DNA of 64,000 nt from Arctopsyche grandis (GCF_051622035.1 NC_135361.1:27707205-27771204), one strand, 5' to 3'. Shown: positions 25,201 through 45,619, numbered from the stretch's first letter. Translations and numbers: made by a program. Notes: a model not told the origin generated them from the letters alone.

Positions 25201-28200
25201 AAAACATTAAAAAAAACCTTGATTCTCTAGAGCAGCGGTTTCCAAACTGGGAGGCGCGCCTCCCAGGGGAGGCGCCAAAACTTTTTAATAAAAAAATAAT
25301 TTTCATACCATAGTATCTACAAATAAATAATACTTCATATCGTAGCTTAACAGAAAAAATTCAATGCATGAATGTTTATTTTTATTTTTCTTTCATTTTT
25401 TTATATACATTTAATTCCTTTAAATAATCATCCGGAGAGGAAGATTTTAAAAATCGCGCCTTTGCATACGCTCAGTTATAGTTCAATAATATATTAAAAG
25501 ATATATTATTTTGTAAACCCATTTGAAATTTTTAATAGACAGTTTTTTTGAAGAAAACGACATAAAAACTCAATCAATGTCCGGACACAAAGCAGGTCTT
25601 CAAGCATTGGTCAAAAAGAAAGGAATCCCGGGATTCCCGGGATCCCGGGACATTTTTTTTTTCAATTTAATGTAGTTTTTATTAATAAAAAAATATTTAT
25701 TTATTTAAAAAACAATACATAATACATATATCTATTAACTCGAAAAAATGTAATTATAACAGAAAACTTATTTAAACTAGCTTCTTAAGAATGCTGAAAT
25801 ATTTAAATGAGAATCCGAAATCTAATTCTAGATTCGGTACAAAAATTTTCAGCAATGGAAAAAACTCTTTCAGTTTCGGTCGAAGTTGGTTTTATTGTTA
25901 AAAGGGACGAAAACATTTTTTTTAAATTATCGGTTTTTTCTCCTGTCAGCATGTACATTTTAATTTCTTTTTTAAAGTCGAGGCTATTTTTATTTACGTT
26001 ATTTTGTATATTCGTCTTTAATAACTCCTTATTTAATTCTTCATTCGTCAAACACACAATTATTTCATCTTCATCCGAATCTAAAAGATTTTCTTCCATT
26101 GTGGAATCGTCAATACAAGAAGGATATACTCGCTTCATAATAGTTTCACCGTAGGATATACATTCGCATTTATTACAACATTTAAAGAATGTTTTGTTCG
26201 GTATAAAATCAGAATTATTTAATTTTTGTGTTATAAAATCAGTCTTAGGCTTCTTCTTTCTTCGATTTTAATTTTTGAGAATATTTTACGAATTTTTGTG
26301 TATTTGATTTATTATTTCCCTTCGTGCAGTCGTGAAAATGTTGTATGTTTTCAAGATTTTTTAAAATCCAATTCCCGGGATTCGAGATAAAAATTCCCGG
26401 GACACGGGACAACAAAAATTCCATGAATTCCCGGGAATGTCTGTCCCGGGTCGACCCGGGTATTATTGTGAAGTTCGCTGGCTATCTCGTGCAAAAATTA
26501 TTCAAAGGGTCTTTGAAATCAAAGAAGAAAAAGCAACCTTTCTCGAAAAAAACCAACATGAAGAGGCACATTTGTGGACGTTATTGTTAAACTTGCGTAT
26601 TTGGTTGAAATTTTTGGAAAATTGAGCGGTTTAAATAAATCAATGCAGGGATCACAAATACATATATCCACTTGTTCAAAAAGACAAAGTAAAAGCTTTC
26701 ATTAAAAAGTTGAAGTTATGGAAATCAAATTTACAAAATAATGAGTTGGACATGTTTTCACTTTCCAAAGATTTCTGGGCCACAGCCAATATTGAAGCAA
26801 GTAAAAATCTTTTTATTGACCACTTGGATGGTTTAGTGCTGCCTTTTCCCAATTATTTCAAAGACCTTGATTTCTCAAAGTTTTTGTGAATCGGTCAAAA
26901 TCTCGAGTTAGAATTTTCGCATGATCAAAAAACTTCATCTATTGTTACTACGTACATAGATAAAGTAACATCTATTGTTATTACGTACATTCATAAAGTA
27001 AAAATCACGAAAGTGACTTATTTTTTGACAATATACATAGATGGATTGGGTGTAACATATGTACATACATATGTGCTTATATGTAAATCAAATTTGTGAT
27101 ACTCACTTTGAGTAAAGCATCGCTTTTATTACCAAATTTGTTATCCGTTATTCCCCAGCCAGTAGCTATGGCTTTTTGATCATTTATTTGATTACCCACG
27201 TGTAGACAAGCAGGTCGGATTTTTTCACTATATTTGACCCTGAAATAATTATTTATCATTAATTTTTATATACATATTTCAATTACCAATTAACTGTATA
27301 ATTTACTTTTTGTCCAATTTTAAAAGTCCTATGTCGTTGTAAATGGATGGGGCTCGGTATTCCGGGTGTATTACTCTTTCAACAACATTAAATAGATATT
27401 CGGGATACTTGTCCAAATCTTCATGAGCAAGCCATACATATTTGACGTATTCTCTGAAGTAAAATTTGTTCAACTTAAGCTTAGCAATCTAAGCGGAATA
27501 CGGAAGTGAGACCACTGATAACGGTTACAGATTATCCAATCTGTTGTAGCAGTCAGATTATAATAAAACATTGATAAAGTACATACTGTCACCGAAGAGA
27601 AACATCTCTCGAGTAATCAATGGTCCCACTTATTCCTTGGCTTTAATAGAATGATCGGCATTAAAATATGTAATGTTTACTTACCTACTGTTGCGGCTAA
27701 AATGGCAGTGAGCAGTGGTCATAACCCACTGCTCACTGATCAGTGTACCTCCGCAAAGATTCCATTCAATTCCATTCTTAGTTTCATTGTCATAACCTAA
27801 TTGAGCTTGGTGTGGAAATTCATTAGGTGTGGTAGCAGTACCTCCAATTATTAACTCCACGCCTGTATGCTGGCATGTGTCCATTCTGATTTTTAAGGCA
27901 TTCGAACTTGGATCGAGTGACACACATGGAAACACCGACTCAGCCAAATCAATACATTCTTGGACAAAGCGGACATTTTAAGTTATTCGAAGGTGGATCT
28001 TTACTAATATTTAATTTTGTTTTCATTCGTTACTTACTATCCCATGCCTTTTGACCGGTTCTGCTGACGGTGATAGCATCTTTTGGAAAGTCGCATTCTT
28101 TGTGCGTTAAAGACACAGCTGATTTTGCTGGAGTTGTATTTTTAATTGGGTCATCATTAGGACAGCACACTACTGATTGCGAACCAGAAGAACTGCAAAT

Positions 28201-29855
28201 CTGAAAGAGAATAACATCTTTTTACGTCTCGTGTAGTCGAATGTGGTGTGGAGTGATTATTTACATATTATATAATATGAATGCGCACTAATAACTCACT
28301 CATTCTTCATTTCCATTTATGTACATACATTTATCAGGGCTGTGAAATTAAAGTTCGAGTCGTAAAAAAACGTGATATATAAAAAATTTTTTTTAAAAAA
28401 CTAACCTCTTCTATATTTTGTTTATAAAATTAAGACAATAGATATATAAAAAATAAATGCATATAAAAAAACCTAATTGAGAAATCATTAATTCTCTCCG
28501 TAAACTTTGATCATGAGTATGGCAAAGTGCTCAATCTGCCATAGGGAGAGAGGGGCGAAAAGGGAAAAAAACTATCAGAAAAGTGTGGACAAATACGACA
28601 GTGTGGACGATAGACGTCACCGTGAACGAAGATGCAGTATTTTCAAACATTACGATTATTTTTCACCATCGTAATGGCTCACTTATATTGATGACCAAAC
28701 CGAGCAAAATGGAAAAGTTTGAAAACGATTGGATAAGAACACAAACTTCGTCACACGACAAAATCGATTACGAACTAAAGCGGGCTCTTCACTCGCATCG
28801 TTTGCGGCTGCGAACACCGTGTGTGTGAGTCAGAATGTGAGTGTGTGCGTTTCGCGCGTTGATTTCGTGCGTTATTGCGTTCCCCGGTTTTTGTCCCGCG
28901 AGAGAGGGTTCCCGAACGTTCACGAACGCATCCAACGCGCGTTCGCGAGTTGGATGCGTTCGAGACCCGGTACCGAGTTGCTGGGTGTCTCTGAAACACA
29001 CTTCAAATGAGCGTCTCTTGGTGTAGAAGTCAGGAGCTAAAACTTATTGAATGTGTACAAGAAGAGCCAATAATATGGCAGGTCAAACATAAGCACCATA
29101 AAAAAATATATGGTCCATGATTCTTGGAAGCGAGTGGGCGCGATTATGGGCATTTCGTCAGAGGGATGCAAGAAAAAAAAGGAGTCCGATGTCCAGCTGT
29201 AGGACATATAGAAAAAAAGTAAAAGACTCCATCCACAGTGGTGCAGGCTCAGGTACACTTTATAAACCTACTAGTGTTGGGCCCGTTGATTTCAACGGTC
29301 CCAACTTTGATTTGGTTTTGAAAAGGAATTGAAACTCGAATAAAAATAAAGTTAAAGATATTGAATCGACTGGTTTCGGAAAGAAATTGATGCACGAATT
29401 AGAAATTACGAAGTGATTACGAATTACGTTTTGTGCATCGCCGACGCCTCGACGCCTTTACCCCCAGCGCCCCCGGCGCCTCCGACGTTCCGGGGCATTC
29501 GCCCCCAGCGCCCCTGACGCCATTATCTTTATAACAATTTTATGCGTTGGCTAGAAAAAACGTTCAAGTTGGAGTTGGAGTTTGAAGTCCGATTCGGAGT
29601 CGAATCTTAAAATAAAATTGTAAAATAGAGTCGGAATCGGTTAAATTTTAAAGCGACTCCGACATTTTAAAGCCCTGATATATATGTAAAATCTCATAAA
29701 AATTTCCTCATACATACATATTAGATGTGAAACTTAATAAAAAAAATGTACCGTTGGATTTATTCCATTTTTATTTAACTGTTCTTGGGCTTTTTTACAT
29801 TCGCTTAAATACTTACATACACCAGGAGTGCCATCGAGTAGAGAACAATCGCTAC
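22204..29855 (-). CDS. P2: CLIP-domain serine protease homologue, catalytic Ser195 replaced by Ala
   Basis: Exons high to low: 29855-29752, 28200-28038, 27958-27685, 27453-27307, 27239-27107, 22683-22552, 22437-22204, stop at 22206-22204. It encodes a six-Cys CLIP domain (SDC, GVC, SEC, ICS, VCC), a linker and an S1 domain after VELIIGGTA, where activation would follow Leu. His57 (TTAHC) and Asp102 (YNDIGLL) are kept, and residue 189 is Asp (KDTCQ). The serine motif is GDAGGP: GCT in place of a Ser codon, so it should be non-catalytic. The frame is open and ends with a C-terminal tail about 20 residues longer than in P1. CLIP-domain homologues act as cofactors in melanization. No signal-peptide exon was found upstream. 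Large introns hold an RT relic, MITEs, a hAT relic and a MADF element. B lies upstream on the same strand. Confidence 0.82.
22975..23165 (+). pseudogene. Non-LTR reverse transcriptase relic
   Basis: A broken frame reads [20 protein letters not shown], then EGIKV, then [13 protein letters not shown], with two stops. These match the RT region around the ADD catalytic motif. It lies in a P2 intron. Confidence 0.7.
23287..23459. mobile_element. Hairpin hAT-type MITE
   Basis: CAGTGGCGTGCGGTAAAAG at the left and CACCGCATGCCACTG at the right, with internal CAGGATA and GTATCCTGC arms. It is a relative of the 10598 copy. The flanks are TA-rich, so the duplication is unclear. Confidence 0.7.
23511..24623. 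mobile_element. CCGGAAGT-repeat element
   Basis: Starts ACTTTATCTATGTACGTA and ends ATATGGATAAAGT, same orientation and block order as the copy at 20205. It is about 550 bp shorter, missing one internal unit. It lies in the long P2 intron. Confidence 0.72.
24645..24760. mobile_element. Half of a TTTCGATTTTC foldback element
   Basis: Contains GATCTTTCGACTTGAGATC, CCGATATTTGC and CACTTTCGGTCCCGTGAGG, resembling the right arm of 4631-5022. Confidence 0.5.
25235..26890. pseudogene. hAT (Charlie/ZBED5-like) transposon remains
   Basis: At 25235-25285 there is a hAT-like end (CAGCGGTTTCCAAACTGGGA followed by GGCGCGCC). On plus, 26470-26890 reads [16 protein letters not shown], then [14 protein letters not shown], then [15 protein letters not shown], a transposase segment. 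On minus, 25803-26138 reads [20 protein letters not shown], a hAT dimerization end. Opposite strands show rearrangement or two elements. CCCGGG palindromes flank the parts. Confidence 0.6.
28335..29679 (+). mobile_element. CAGGGCTGT-family element carrying a broken MADF-domain gene
   Basis: The ends are CAGGGCTGTGAAATT and TTTTAAAGCCCTG. From 29008 a frame starts [20 protein letters not shown], continues [14 protein letters not shown], hits a stop, then shifts frame and continues into [14 protein letters not shown]. This is a MADF-type DNA-binding domain, often found beside PIF/Harbinger transposases. GC-rich blocks occur at 28850-28980 and 29445-29520. It lies in a P2 intron between the two CLIP exons. 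Confidence 0.6.
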
Positions 29856-30582
29856 CTGAAATTTAAAAAATCCAATGTAGGTGCATAAATTGAAGAAAAT
29901 TTCACAATCACATTAATATATATTCACGAAAACTAGACTGAAGGTTTTGTAGATTATTTTTCAAAAAGATTAAAAAGGGTTTCGACCTTGCCAAAATTCA
30001 TTCTGCAGGTTAAATTACATTTGAAACTGGTGAAATTTTGATATCACGTGTATTTGAAAGTCTAATTATAACATTCTAAGGTATTTAGCTTACTAGTATT
30101 TTTTTTTAGATATCAAAACGTTGATTTACTTCAAAATATTACCTATCATTATGGTAATTTTAATAATTAAAAAAAAAAAACAAAGTTTTAGATGATGAAG
30201 TACATTGAACATACTAAGATATTATAAAATTCTGTTAATTGTGAATAGCATTTACAGTTGGATATAGATCTTTGTCATCACACATTTTATTGAATTCCTG
30301 TACGTTTTGTTTAGTTAACCGCTTAGCTGCCCAAAGCGCCTTAAGGCGCAAACAGCCGTATCTATTATACGCTCAGCGCGTCGGCTGGGCGTCTAAGCGG
30401 TTAAAAAAATCGTTTTTGAACATATGAATGAAATATTATGTCCCATTATCATTTCGCCGTAGTCCCATTATCATGTCACGTATTCATTTTGTCGGGGAAC
30501 CGTTTTTCTTCGATATAATAGAAAACACGTCAAAAATACCAGTTGGGAAACATAACACGAAATTTGAAAATACCCAATACAT
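29856..30582. other. Spacer between B and P2, with a hairpin
   Basis: A short spacer between the B stop and the first recognised P2 exon. I could not find a convincing signal-peptide exon. It holds a hairpin at 30317-30402 (AACCGCTTAG and CTAAGCGGTT, inner GCGCC and GGCGC). Confidence 0.45.
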
Positions 30583-38219
<7,637 letters not shown>

Positions 38220-38233
38220 AGCTGAACACTTTT

Positions 38234-38253
38234 ACGACTTAAGTCGGTCGTCT
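38234..38253 (-). promoter_or_regulatory. Conserved leader block of the first B exon
   Basis: GACGACCGACTTAAGTCG on minus, 15 bp before the start codon. It aligns with the leaders of A, C and the 43.2-kb exon. Confidence 0.4.
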
Positions 38254-38429
38254 CCAGTCGAATTCTAAAGCTATCAACTTTTTTTTATGTAATTGAATTA
38301 TACTCGATAAGACCCTGTTGACGACCTCGTCGCTCGATACGAATAATTTATCAATGTGATACAACTAAATGAATAATAATCCAAACTCCTCCATTTTTTT
38401 CCCAAATAGCATCAATGAGTCCATTTACG

Positions 38430-38935
38430 ACAAGCAGAAAAAAATAATAGGACACACACAGTTAGATTATATGTTACACGTGGCTTTGGAACAAGAGATG
38501 CCCTTTTCAATGCAGGTTCTCATACAGAGATGCCGAGGTGTCAACAAGAATGCACATATATTACAGTGATTTCATACTAGCAGTGAAAATATACTTTAAC
38601 TGCCACTTTGAGGATTTCATATTCCGAATACACGTTCGATGACTCACTGAATCTGCCATCTTGAATATTAGATGCTCTCTACCCCAAATAACACGTTGTA
38701 ATGGTTCAATATCCAATTTTTATTGGAATGATTCCTTACTTTTCTTACTTCTTTGACTCTTTCAATCAAATCTTTATATTTTAGAGTGTTCATCAGAACG
38801 GAGTTTTTCGTCGTTATTTTCATTGGAGTGTTGTTTGAAGAATTCTAAAAAATATTTAAATACGTCATACAAATTGGCGTTATATGTGATATGCTTTATT
38901 CGACTGGGGAATACAGAATCAGTGTAACATATATA
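38430..38935. other. Intergenic, no gene seen
   Basis: No protein motif, RNA gene or known element was recognised upstream of the first B exon. Confidence 0.4.
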
Positions 38936-39138
<203 letters not shown>

Positions 39139-39369
39139 GATTATGTTTAAATTATTTTAAAGAAGCATTTGACAGTGAAATACATCAGAAAACCTCTCAT
39201 ATACTTAAAAAGGTGTCGCAACAAAATGTCTACGGGGCAAACGTGTAACGACACAATGTCTACGAAAAAATAGATACGGACAAGATGTTTACGTGACTAG
39301 ATGGTTTCGGACAAAATGGTAACGTGACATAATGTTAACGGAAAAAATGATCTTGTATGAGACTTGTGT

Positions 39370-39738
39370 AAATTTAAATAAAAAAAAACTATTCAAATAA
39401 ATTTAATAAAATGTTTACTATTAGATTGGCCATGGTTAAGTAGTTTATATTACAAATACCGAACGAAGCCGGGTAAATACACTAGTATAGTATATGTATG
39501 TATATAGTATGTATGTACATATGTACATACGGGTCTACGTGACGAGACAGAATGTTAAATTACAGAAAACGCAAATATCGGAAGGCAAAGATCGAAAATC
39601 GAAAGATCTTAAGTCGAAAGATCAAAAAAAAATGATGCATGGTAAACGGTACATACTCACTTAATTTGCGCGAGCAGGATACAACAGAAACAAGAGGAAC
39701 AGGCTTTTCCTCCTGTATTAATGTGCGTTTACCATGCA
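39370..39738 (+). repeat. Direct repeat, left copy
   Basis: Almost identical to about 42530-42910, including a unique-looking flank (TTAGATTGGCCATGGTTAAG) and the left arm of the foldback element. Its right end runs straight into the CCGGAAGT array. Confidence 0.8.
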
Positions 39739-39746
39739 TCATTTTT

Positions 39747-42505
39747 ACTTTATCTATGTACGTAGTAACAATAGATGAAGTTTTGTGATCATGCGAAAAT
39801 TCGAACTCGAGATTTTGACTGATTCGAACTCAGAATCGATTACTGATCACGTTTTAATGATCTAGAAAAAATGTGTGTGTGTCTGTGTGTGTGTCTGTGT
39901 GTGTGTGTCTGTGTACTTTGGGGATTTTTTCAACACCGTTAGTCCTATCGAACCGAAACTTAGTATCGGTTAATGAAATTCTTATAGACACTACGTAAAT
40001 TTTTTTCAATTTTTTAAGTTGACCGGAAATGGTACCTCCCTTTATAGGTGTCCTCTTTTTTTTAAGTTTTTGAATTCGATTTTCTCCCAAACTACTAACT
40101 GAATCGGACTGAATTTTTTTACATGTACTAGAAATAATAATTTTTATAATTTTATATTTTTTAAATATTTTTATCTGAACCGGAAGTAGTACTTTTACTC
40201 TAGAGAATCGAGGTTTTTTATGTTTTTCTCAATAGCCTTTTGATTATTCGAACTGAAATTTCATATCGATCAGTTTAAGCTCAATACCAAGTTATGTATA
40301 AAATTTGGTAAGCGTCCGTCAACCGGAAGTGGCAGTTTACTCTTGTTCGATTTTTCTTCCACTGTTTTTTTCGACCCCTTAAACATGTGTGGTCTTCACG
40401 AAAAAATTCAAGTATAATTCTTGTATCAATGTGATTAAAATAAAAAAAAATCACTAAATTTAATAAACCGGAAGTGGGATTTTTTCCCTCCGGAAGCATC
40501 CGGAAGGAAGGTCAAAAATGTTGTCGCCTGGATCCTGACCACACCCCTGAACGTATTAAGCTGAAAATTTATATTTGTGTTGTTTATGTACTAACTTAGA
40601 TTTGGTAACGTTTTGGTCAGAATTCGTAAACCGGAAGTAGTATTTTTTTTAAAAACAATATTTCATTATTTTTTCATTATTTTATTTTGACCTTTTAAAT
40701 TATTTTAAGCGTCTTGATATTTATTGTGTACAATAGAAATAGTGATTTTAAGTAAAAATAAAAAATAAAACCATCAAATTTTTTTTTACATGTACTAGAA
40801 ATAATAATTTTTATAATTTTATATTTTTTAAATCTTTTTATCTGAACCGGAAGTAGTACTTTTACTCTAGAGAATCGAGGTTTTTTATGTTTTTCTCAAA
40901 AGCCTTTTGATTTATCGAACTGAAATTTCATATCGATCAGTTTAAGCTCAATACCAAGTTATGTATAAAATTTGGTAAGCGTCCGTCAACCGGAAGTGGC
41001 AGTTTACTCTTGTTCGATTTGTCTTCCACTATTTTTTTCGACCCCTTAAACATGTGTGGTCTTCACGAAAAAATTCAAGTATAATTCTTGTATCAATGTG
41101 ACTGAAATAAAAATAAATCACTAAATTTAATAAACCGGAAGTGGGATTTTTTCCCTTCCGAAAGCATCCGGAAGGAAGGTCAAAAATGTTGTCGCCTGGA
41201 TCCTGACCACACCCCTGAACGTATTAAGCTGAAAATTTAATTTAATTAAATTTATCAAAATAAAATAATGAAATATTGTTTATAAAAAAAATACTACTTC
41301 CGGTTTACGAATTCTGACCAAAACGTTACCAAATCTAAGTTAGTACATAAACAACACAAATATAAATTTTCAGCTTAATACGTTCAGGGTCGTGGACAGG
41401 ATCCAGGCGACAAGATTTTTGACTTTTCTAATAGGGGAAAATCCCACTTCCGGTTCATTAAATTTGCTGATTTTATTTTTTATTTTTACTTAAAATCACT
41501 ATCTCTATTGTACACAATAAATATCAAGAGGGTTAAAATAATTTAAAAGGTCAAAATAAAATAATGAAATATTGTTTTTAAAAAAAATACTACTTCCGGT
41601 TTACGAATTCTGACCAAAACGTTACCAAATCTAAGTTAGTACATAAACAACGCAAATATAAATTTTCAGCTTAATACGTTCAGGGGCGTGGACAGGATCC
41701 AGGCGACAACATTTTTAACCTTTCTAATAGGATAAAATCCCACTTCCGGTTCATTAAATTTGCTGATTTTATTTTTTATTTTTACTTAAAATCACTATCT
41801 CTATTGTACACAATAAATATCAAGACGCTTAAAATAATTTAAAAGGTCAAAATAAAATAATGAAAAAATAATGAAATATTGTTTTTAAAAAAAATACTAC
41901 TTCCGGTTTACGAATTCTGACCAAAACGTTACCAAATCTAAGTTAGTACATAAACAACGCAAATATAAATTTTCAGCTTAATACGTTCAGGGGCGTGGAC
42001 AGGATCCAGGCGACAACATTTTTAACCTTTCTAATAGGATAAAATCCCACTTCCGGTTCATTAAATTTGCTGATTTTATTTTTTATTTTTACTTAAAATA
42101 ACTATCTCTATTGTACACAATAAATATCAAGACGCTTAAAATAATTTAAAAGGTCAAAATAAAATAATGAAAAAATAATGAAATATTGTTTTAAAAAAAA
42201 ATACTACTTCCGGTTTACGAATTCTGACCAAAACGTTACCAAATCTAAGTTAGTACATAAACAACACAAATATAAATTTTCAGCTTAATACGTTTAGGGG
42301 TGTGGACAGGATCCAGGCGACAACATTTTTGACCTTTCTAATAGGAGAAAATCCCACTTCCGGTTCATTAAATTTGATGGTTTTATTTTTTATTTTTACT
42401 TAAAATCACTATATTTACTATACACAATAAATATCAAGACGCTTAAAATAATTTAAAAGGTCAAAATAAAATAATGAAAAAATAATGAAATATTGTTTTT
42501 TTTTA
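39747..42505. mobile_element. CCGGAAGT-repeat array, longest copy
   Basis: Starts ACTTTATCTATGTACGTAGT. At least five ~303-bp units follow with very similar sequence (41290, 41592, 41897, 42207). Orientation flips near 41240, where blocks reading ACCGGAAGT change to ACTTCCGGT. No right terminus is seen; it stops in a T tract beside the right direct repeat. Confidence 0.75.
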
Positions 42506-42529
42506 AAACTTCTGAGACTTAATTTAAGA

Positions 42530-42910
42530 CGTAAATTTAAATAAAATAAAACTATTCAAATAAATTTAATAAAATGTTTACTATTAGATTGGCCATGGTT
42601 AAGTAGTTTATATTACAAATACCGAGCGAAGCCGGGTAAATACACTAGTATAGTATATGTATGTATATAGTATGTATGTACATATGTACATACGGGTCTA
42701 CGTGACGAGACAGAATGTTAAATTACAGAAAACGCAAATATCGGAAGGCAAAGATCGAAAATCGAAAGATCTTAAGTCGAAAGATCAAAAAAAAATGATG
42801 CATGGTAAACGGTACATACTCACGTACATACTCACTTAATTTGCGCGAGCAGGATACAACAGAAACAAGAGGAACAGGCTTTTCCTCCTGTATTAATGTG
42901 CGTTTACCAT
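42530..42910 (+). repeat. Direct repeat, right copy
   Basis: See 39370-39738. This copy continues into the complete foldback element. Confidence 0.8.
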
Positions 42911-43003
42911 GCATCATTTTTTTTTGATCTTTCGATTTTCGATCTTTGCCTTCCGATATTTGCGTTTTCTGTAATTTAACATTCTGTCTCGTCACGTAGA
43001 CCG
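42694..43003. mobile_element. Complete foldback MITE with 8-bp TSD
   Basis: Arms of ~120 bp: GGGTCTACGTGACGAGACAG at the left, its inverse at the right. Duplication GTACATAC at 42686-42693 and 43004-43011. The loop contains part of the CAGTGGCG hairpin MITE (GCGCGAGCAGGATACAACAG). The 8-bp duplication suggests hAT-type mobilisation. Confidence 0.82.
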
Positions 43004-43144
43004 GTACATACATAAATATGTAAATCGGTATGTCATTAAAAGAAAATCTACCGTTTTGATGGAAATTTGGGTACTTTTCATTGTAAATTTAAAATATCAT
43101 ATAAGTAAATCCAAATCCCAAACAGTAAAGCGAAACAAACTTAC

Positions 43145-43190
43145 TTGATAAGACTATTGAAATAAAACTCCATCTCGTTCGCAAAAGCAT
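43145..43190 (-). CDS. Second family M signal-peptide exon, alternative or orphan
   Basis: A start codon followed by LLRTRWSFISIVLS (46 nt) ends at a strong donor GTAAGT, the same length and phase as the first exons of A, B and C. A conserved leader GGCGACCGGTTTAAGAGG (43231-43214) and a TATA-like tract at about 43262-43275 precede it. No matching small exon or Sushi exon lies before the 38.2-kb exon. It may be a distant first exon of B or the remnant of a deleted paralog. Confidence 0.6.
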
Positions 43191-43274
43191 TGCTGAGTTT
43201 TATTTTTTATTCCTCTTAAACCGGTCGCCTCGAGTTGGATTATGAAGAAACTTGTTTTTAATTTTATTATATTC

Positions 43275-43912
43275 CTTAAGAATAAGTACGATGAAATTGA
43301 CTTTATAAATAAAGCAAAAATTTATTAAAAATATTAATTTAAATAAGATAATGTAAGTAAAACTTTCAAATGCTCTGTTTCACAATTTAAATCTGGTTCA
43401 GTCTAGTTCGATATCTGTTGAATAATAAAAATGTCATATTAAAAAATATTTCAATGGCTGATGTATTTCAATTCCAATATAAATTATCAAGCTTTTAAAC
43501 ACGACGGGTAAAATTTCGAAATCAATCAAAATAAACGTCTCTGATCCTATTCTTTTATTTAATAAATGTATTGTAATGAACATTGAATGCATCAAGAAAA
43601 ATATGATTAAAAAAAGTTTTTCACAGAATAATCTAAGGTCACAGCATCACTCATATAAATACTTTCGCAGTCATCTCGTGGATATTATCCAAATTATAAA
43701 TGATCAATAAATAACGTATACATATTCAAATAAGTACATATCTACATATATTTATGGATAAATATAATATAATATAACGACCTGCTACTGCCACGTAGCA
43801 TCCTCTAAGAGCTGGACCAACTGTATTTGTGAAACCACTTTAGTTACTTTGCCAATATGTATACATATATATGTATGTATGTATGTACAAATAACTAAGA
43901 AATTTTATCTAT
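43275..43912. other. Intergenic, no gene seen
   Basis: AT-rich, with TACATATATATG tracts near 43860. No coding or RNA feature is recognised. Confidence 0.4.
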
Positions 43913-43975
43913 CACTAGCTGAACCCGGTATGCGTTGCAATGCCACAATAACGCATGCAATTCCCGTTCCAATAT
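43913..43975. repeat. ACTAGCTGAACCCGG repeat
   Basis: ACTAGCTGAACCCGGTATGC then CAATGCCACAATAACGCATG, repeated at 56217-56275. It looks like the end of a dispersed element of unknown class. Confidence 0.5.
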
Positions 43976-44144
43976 TGATAACTGGCGTACTTCGATAAAA
44001 TAAACGAATTTTTGTTATTAATCCACAAGAATAGTAGAAATATGATTTTTCTAAGTGGAATTTTATTTAATTCTCATATAAAGATAATCTAATATATTAT
44101 CCCTATTAATTCAATTCAGATTCGTGTAAATACGAGTAAACACT

Positions 44145-44631
44145 AGTACGAGCTTTTTGCTCGCAATTTTACCGATTTAAAGTTCAGCACACTTCCAATT
44201 AACCCTTTTAAACGAAAACAAAAAATAGCGTGGTCAGAACACTATCTCAATAAAGATGTTTCAATAGAAAAAACTCAATATAAAATAGTATCAACAGTGG
44301 GAAAAAATCCCAAGGGAAAATACAAACTTTTGACTTTTGATTTGAACTGGACGACTACTTAGAGAGATTTGAAAGCTAAAAAGTACTACAAATGGAAGAT
44401 AAAATACCCGATTATAGATTCCAATATTCATTTTGAACAGGAAATTGACAGATTTTGAGACATCAACCGAACAACACCAAGATATAGAAAAATCGCATGA
44501 TTTAAAAAACACATATATCTCTGAATCTCGAGCCAATCAACATTTTTTATTACCAGATTCGTATTTACTGGGCATAGATCTATAAGAAAAGTCATATCTC
44601 GTCTCTGAACCATTTTTCGTGTCGAACAGTG
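44145..44631. mobile_element. Harbinger-like MITE, left end missing
   Basis: Closely similar to 51700-52187 throughout. The right end CGTGTCGAACAGTG is followed by TTA. Confidence 0.65.
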
Positions 44632-44634
44632 TTA

Positions 44635-45619
44635 TTATACACATTAAATATCAAGAATATACAAATAATTTAAAAGATCAAAATAAAATAATGAAATATT
44701 GTTTTAAAAAAAAAATACTACTTTCGGTTTACGAATTCTGGCCAAAAGCCTATCAGTTCTAAGTTAGTGCATAAAGAAAACAAACATAAATTTTCAGCTC
44801 GATACGTTCAGGGGTGTGGATAAAGTAGTGGGCACAACATTTTTGACCTTTCTAAGAGGAAAAAATCCCACTTCCGGTTTATAACATTTAGTGATTTTTT
44901 TTTATTTTCATCACATTGATACAAGAATTATACTTGAATTTTTTCGTAAAGAACACATGTTTAAGAGTTCGAAAAAAATAGTGGAAGAAAAATCGAACAA
45001 GAGTAAACTGCCACTTCCGGTTGAGGGATGCTTACCGAATTTTATACATAACTTGCTATTATGCTTAAACTTCTAGATATGAAATTTAAGTGTAATAAAC
45101 CAAAAGGTGTCTGAGAAAAACATAAAAATCCTCGATTCTCTATAATTCTTGTATCACATTGATACAAGAATTATACTTGAAGTTTTTCGTGAAGCGCACA
45201 CATATTTAAGGGGTCAAAAAAATAGTGGAAGAAAAATAGAACAAGAGTAAACTGCCACTTCCGGTTGACGGATGCTCACTAAATTTTATATGTACACTAT
45301 AACTTATTTGAGAGTTTGGGTTTGGGAGATAATTGAATTGAACAAAAACTTAAAAAAAGAGGATACCTATGTATAAGGGCAGGTACCATTTCCGGTCAAC
45401 TTAAATATTTACCTATGTAGTGTCGTTAAGAATTTCAGTAACCAATACTAAGTTTCAGTTCGATAGAACTAACGGTGTTCAAATAATCCCCGAAATACAC
45501 AGACGCACATAAATGTGATCAGTGATCGATTCTGAGTTACGAATCAGTCAGAATCTCGAGTTTGAATTTTTGCATGATCACAAAACTTCATCTATTGTTA
45601 CTACGTACACAGATAAAGT
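44635..45619. mobile_element. CCGGAAGT-repeat element, left-truncated
   Basis: Joins directly after the MITE above and ends TACACAGATAAAGT. It holds two partial units plus the single blocks. Confidence 0.65.

Noticed and set aside
28775-29026. Arg/Ser-rich frames on both strands in a GC-rich patch
   Set aside because: They are low-complexity CGTTCG-type sequence inside a transposon and not supported by any motif.
38369-38569. 66-residue frame upstream of gene B
   Set aside because: No recognisable domain. Its start overlaps the upstream block shared with 7370-7470, where no matching frame is kept.
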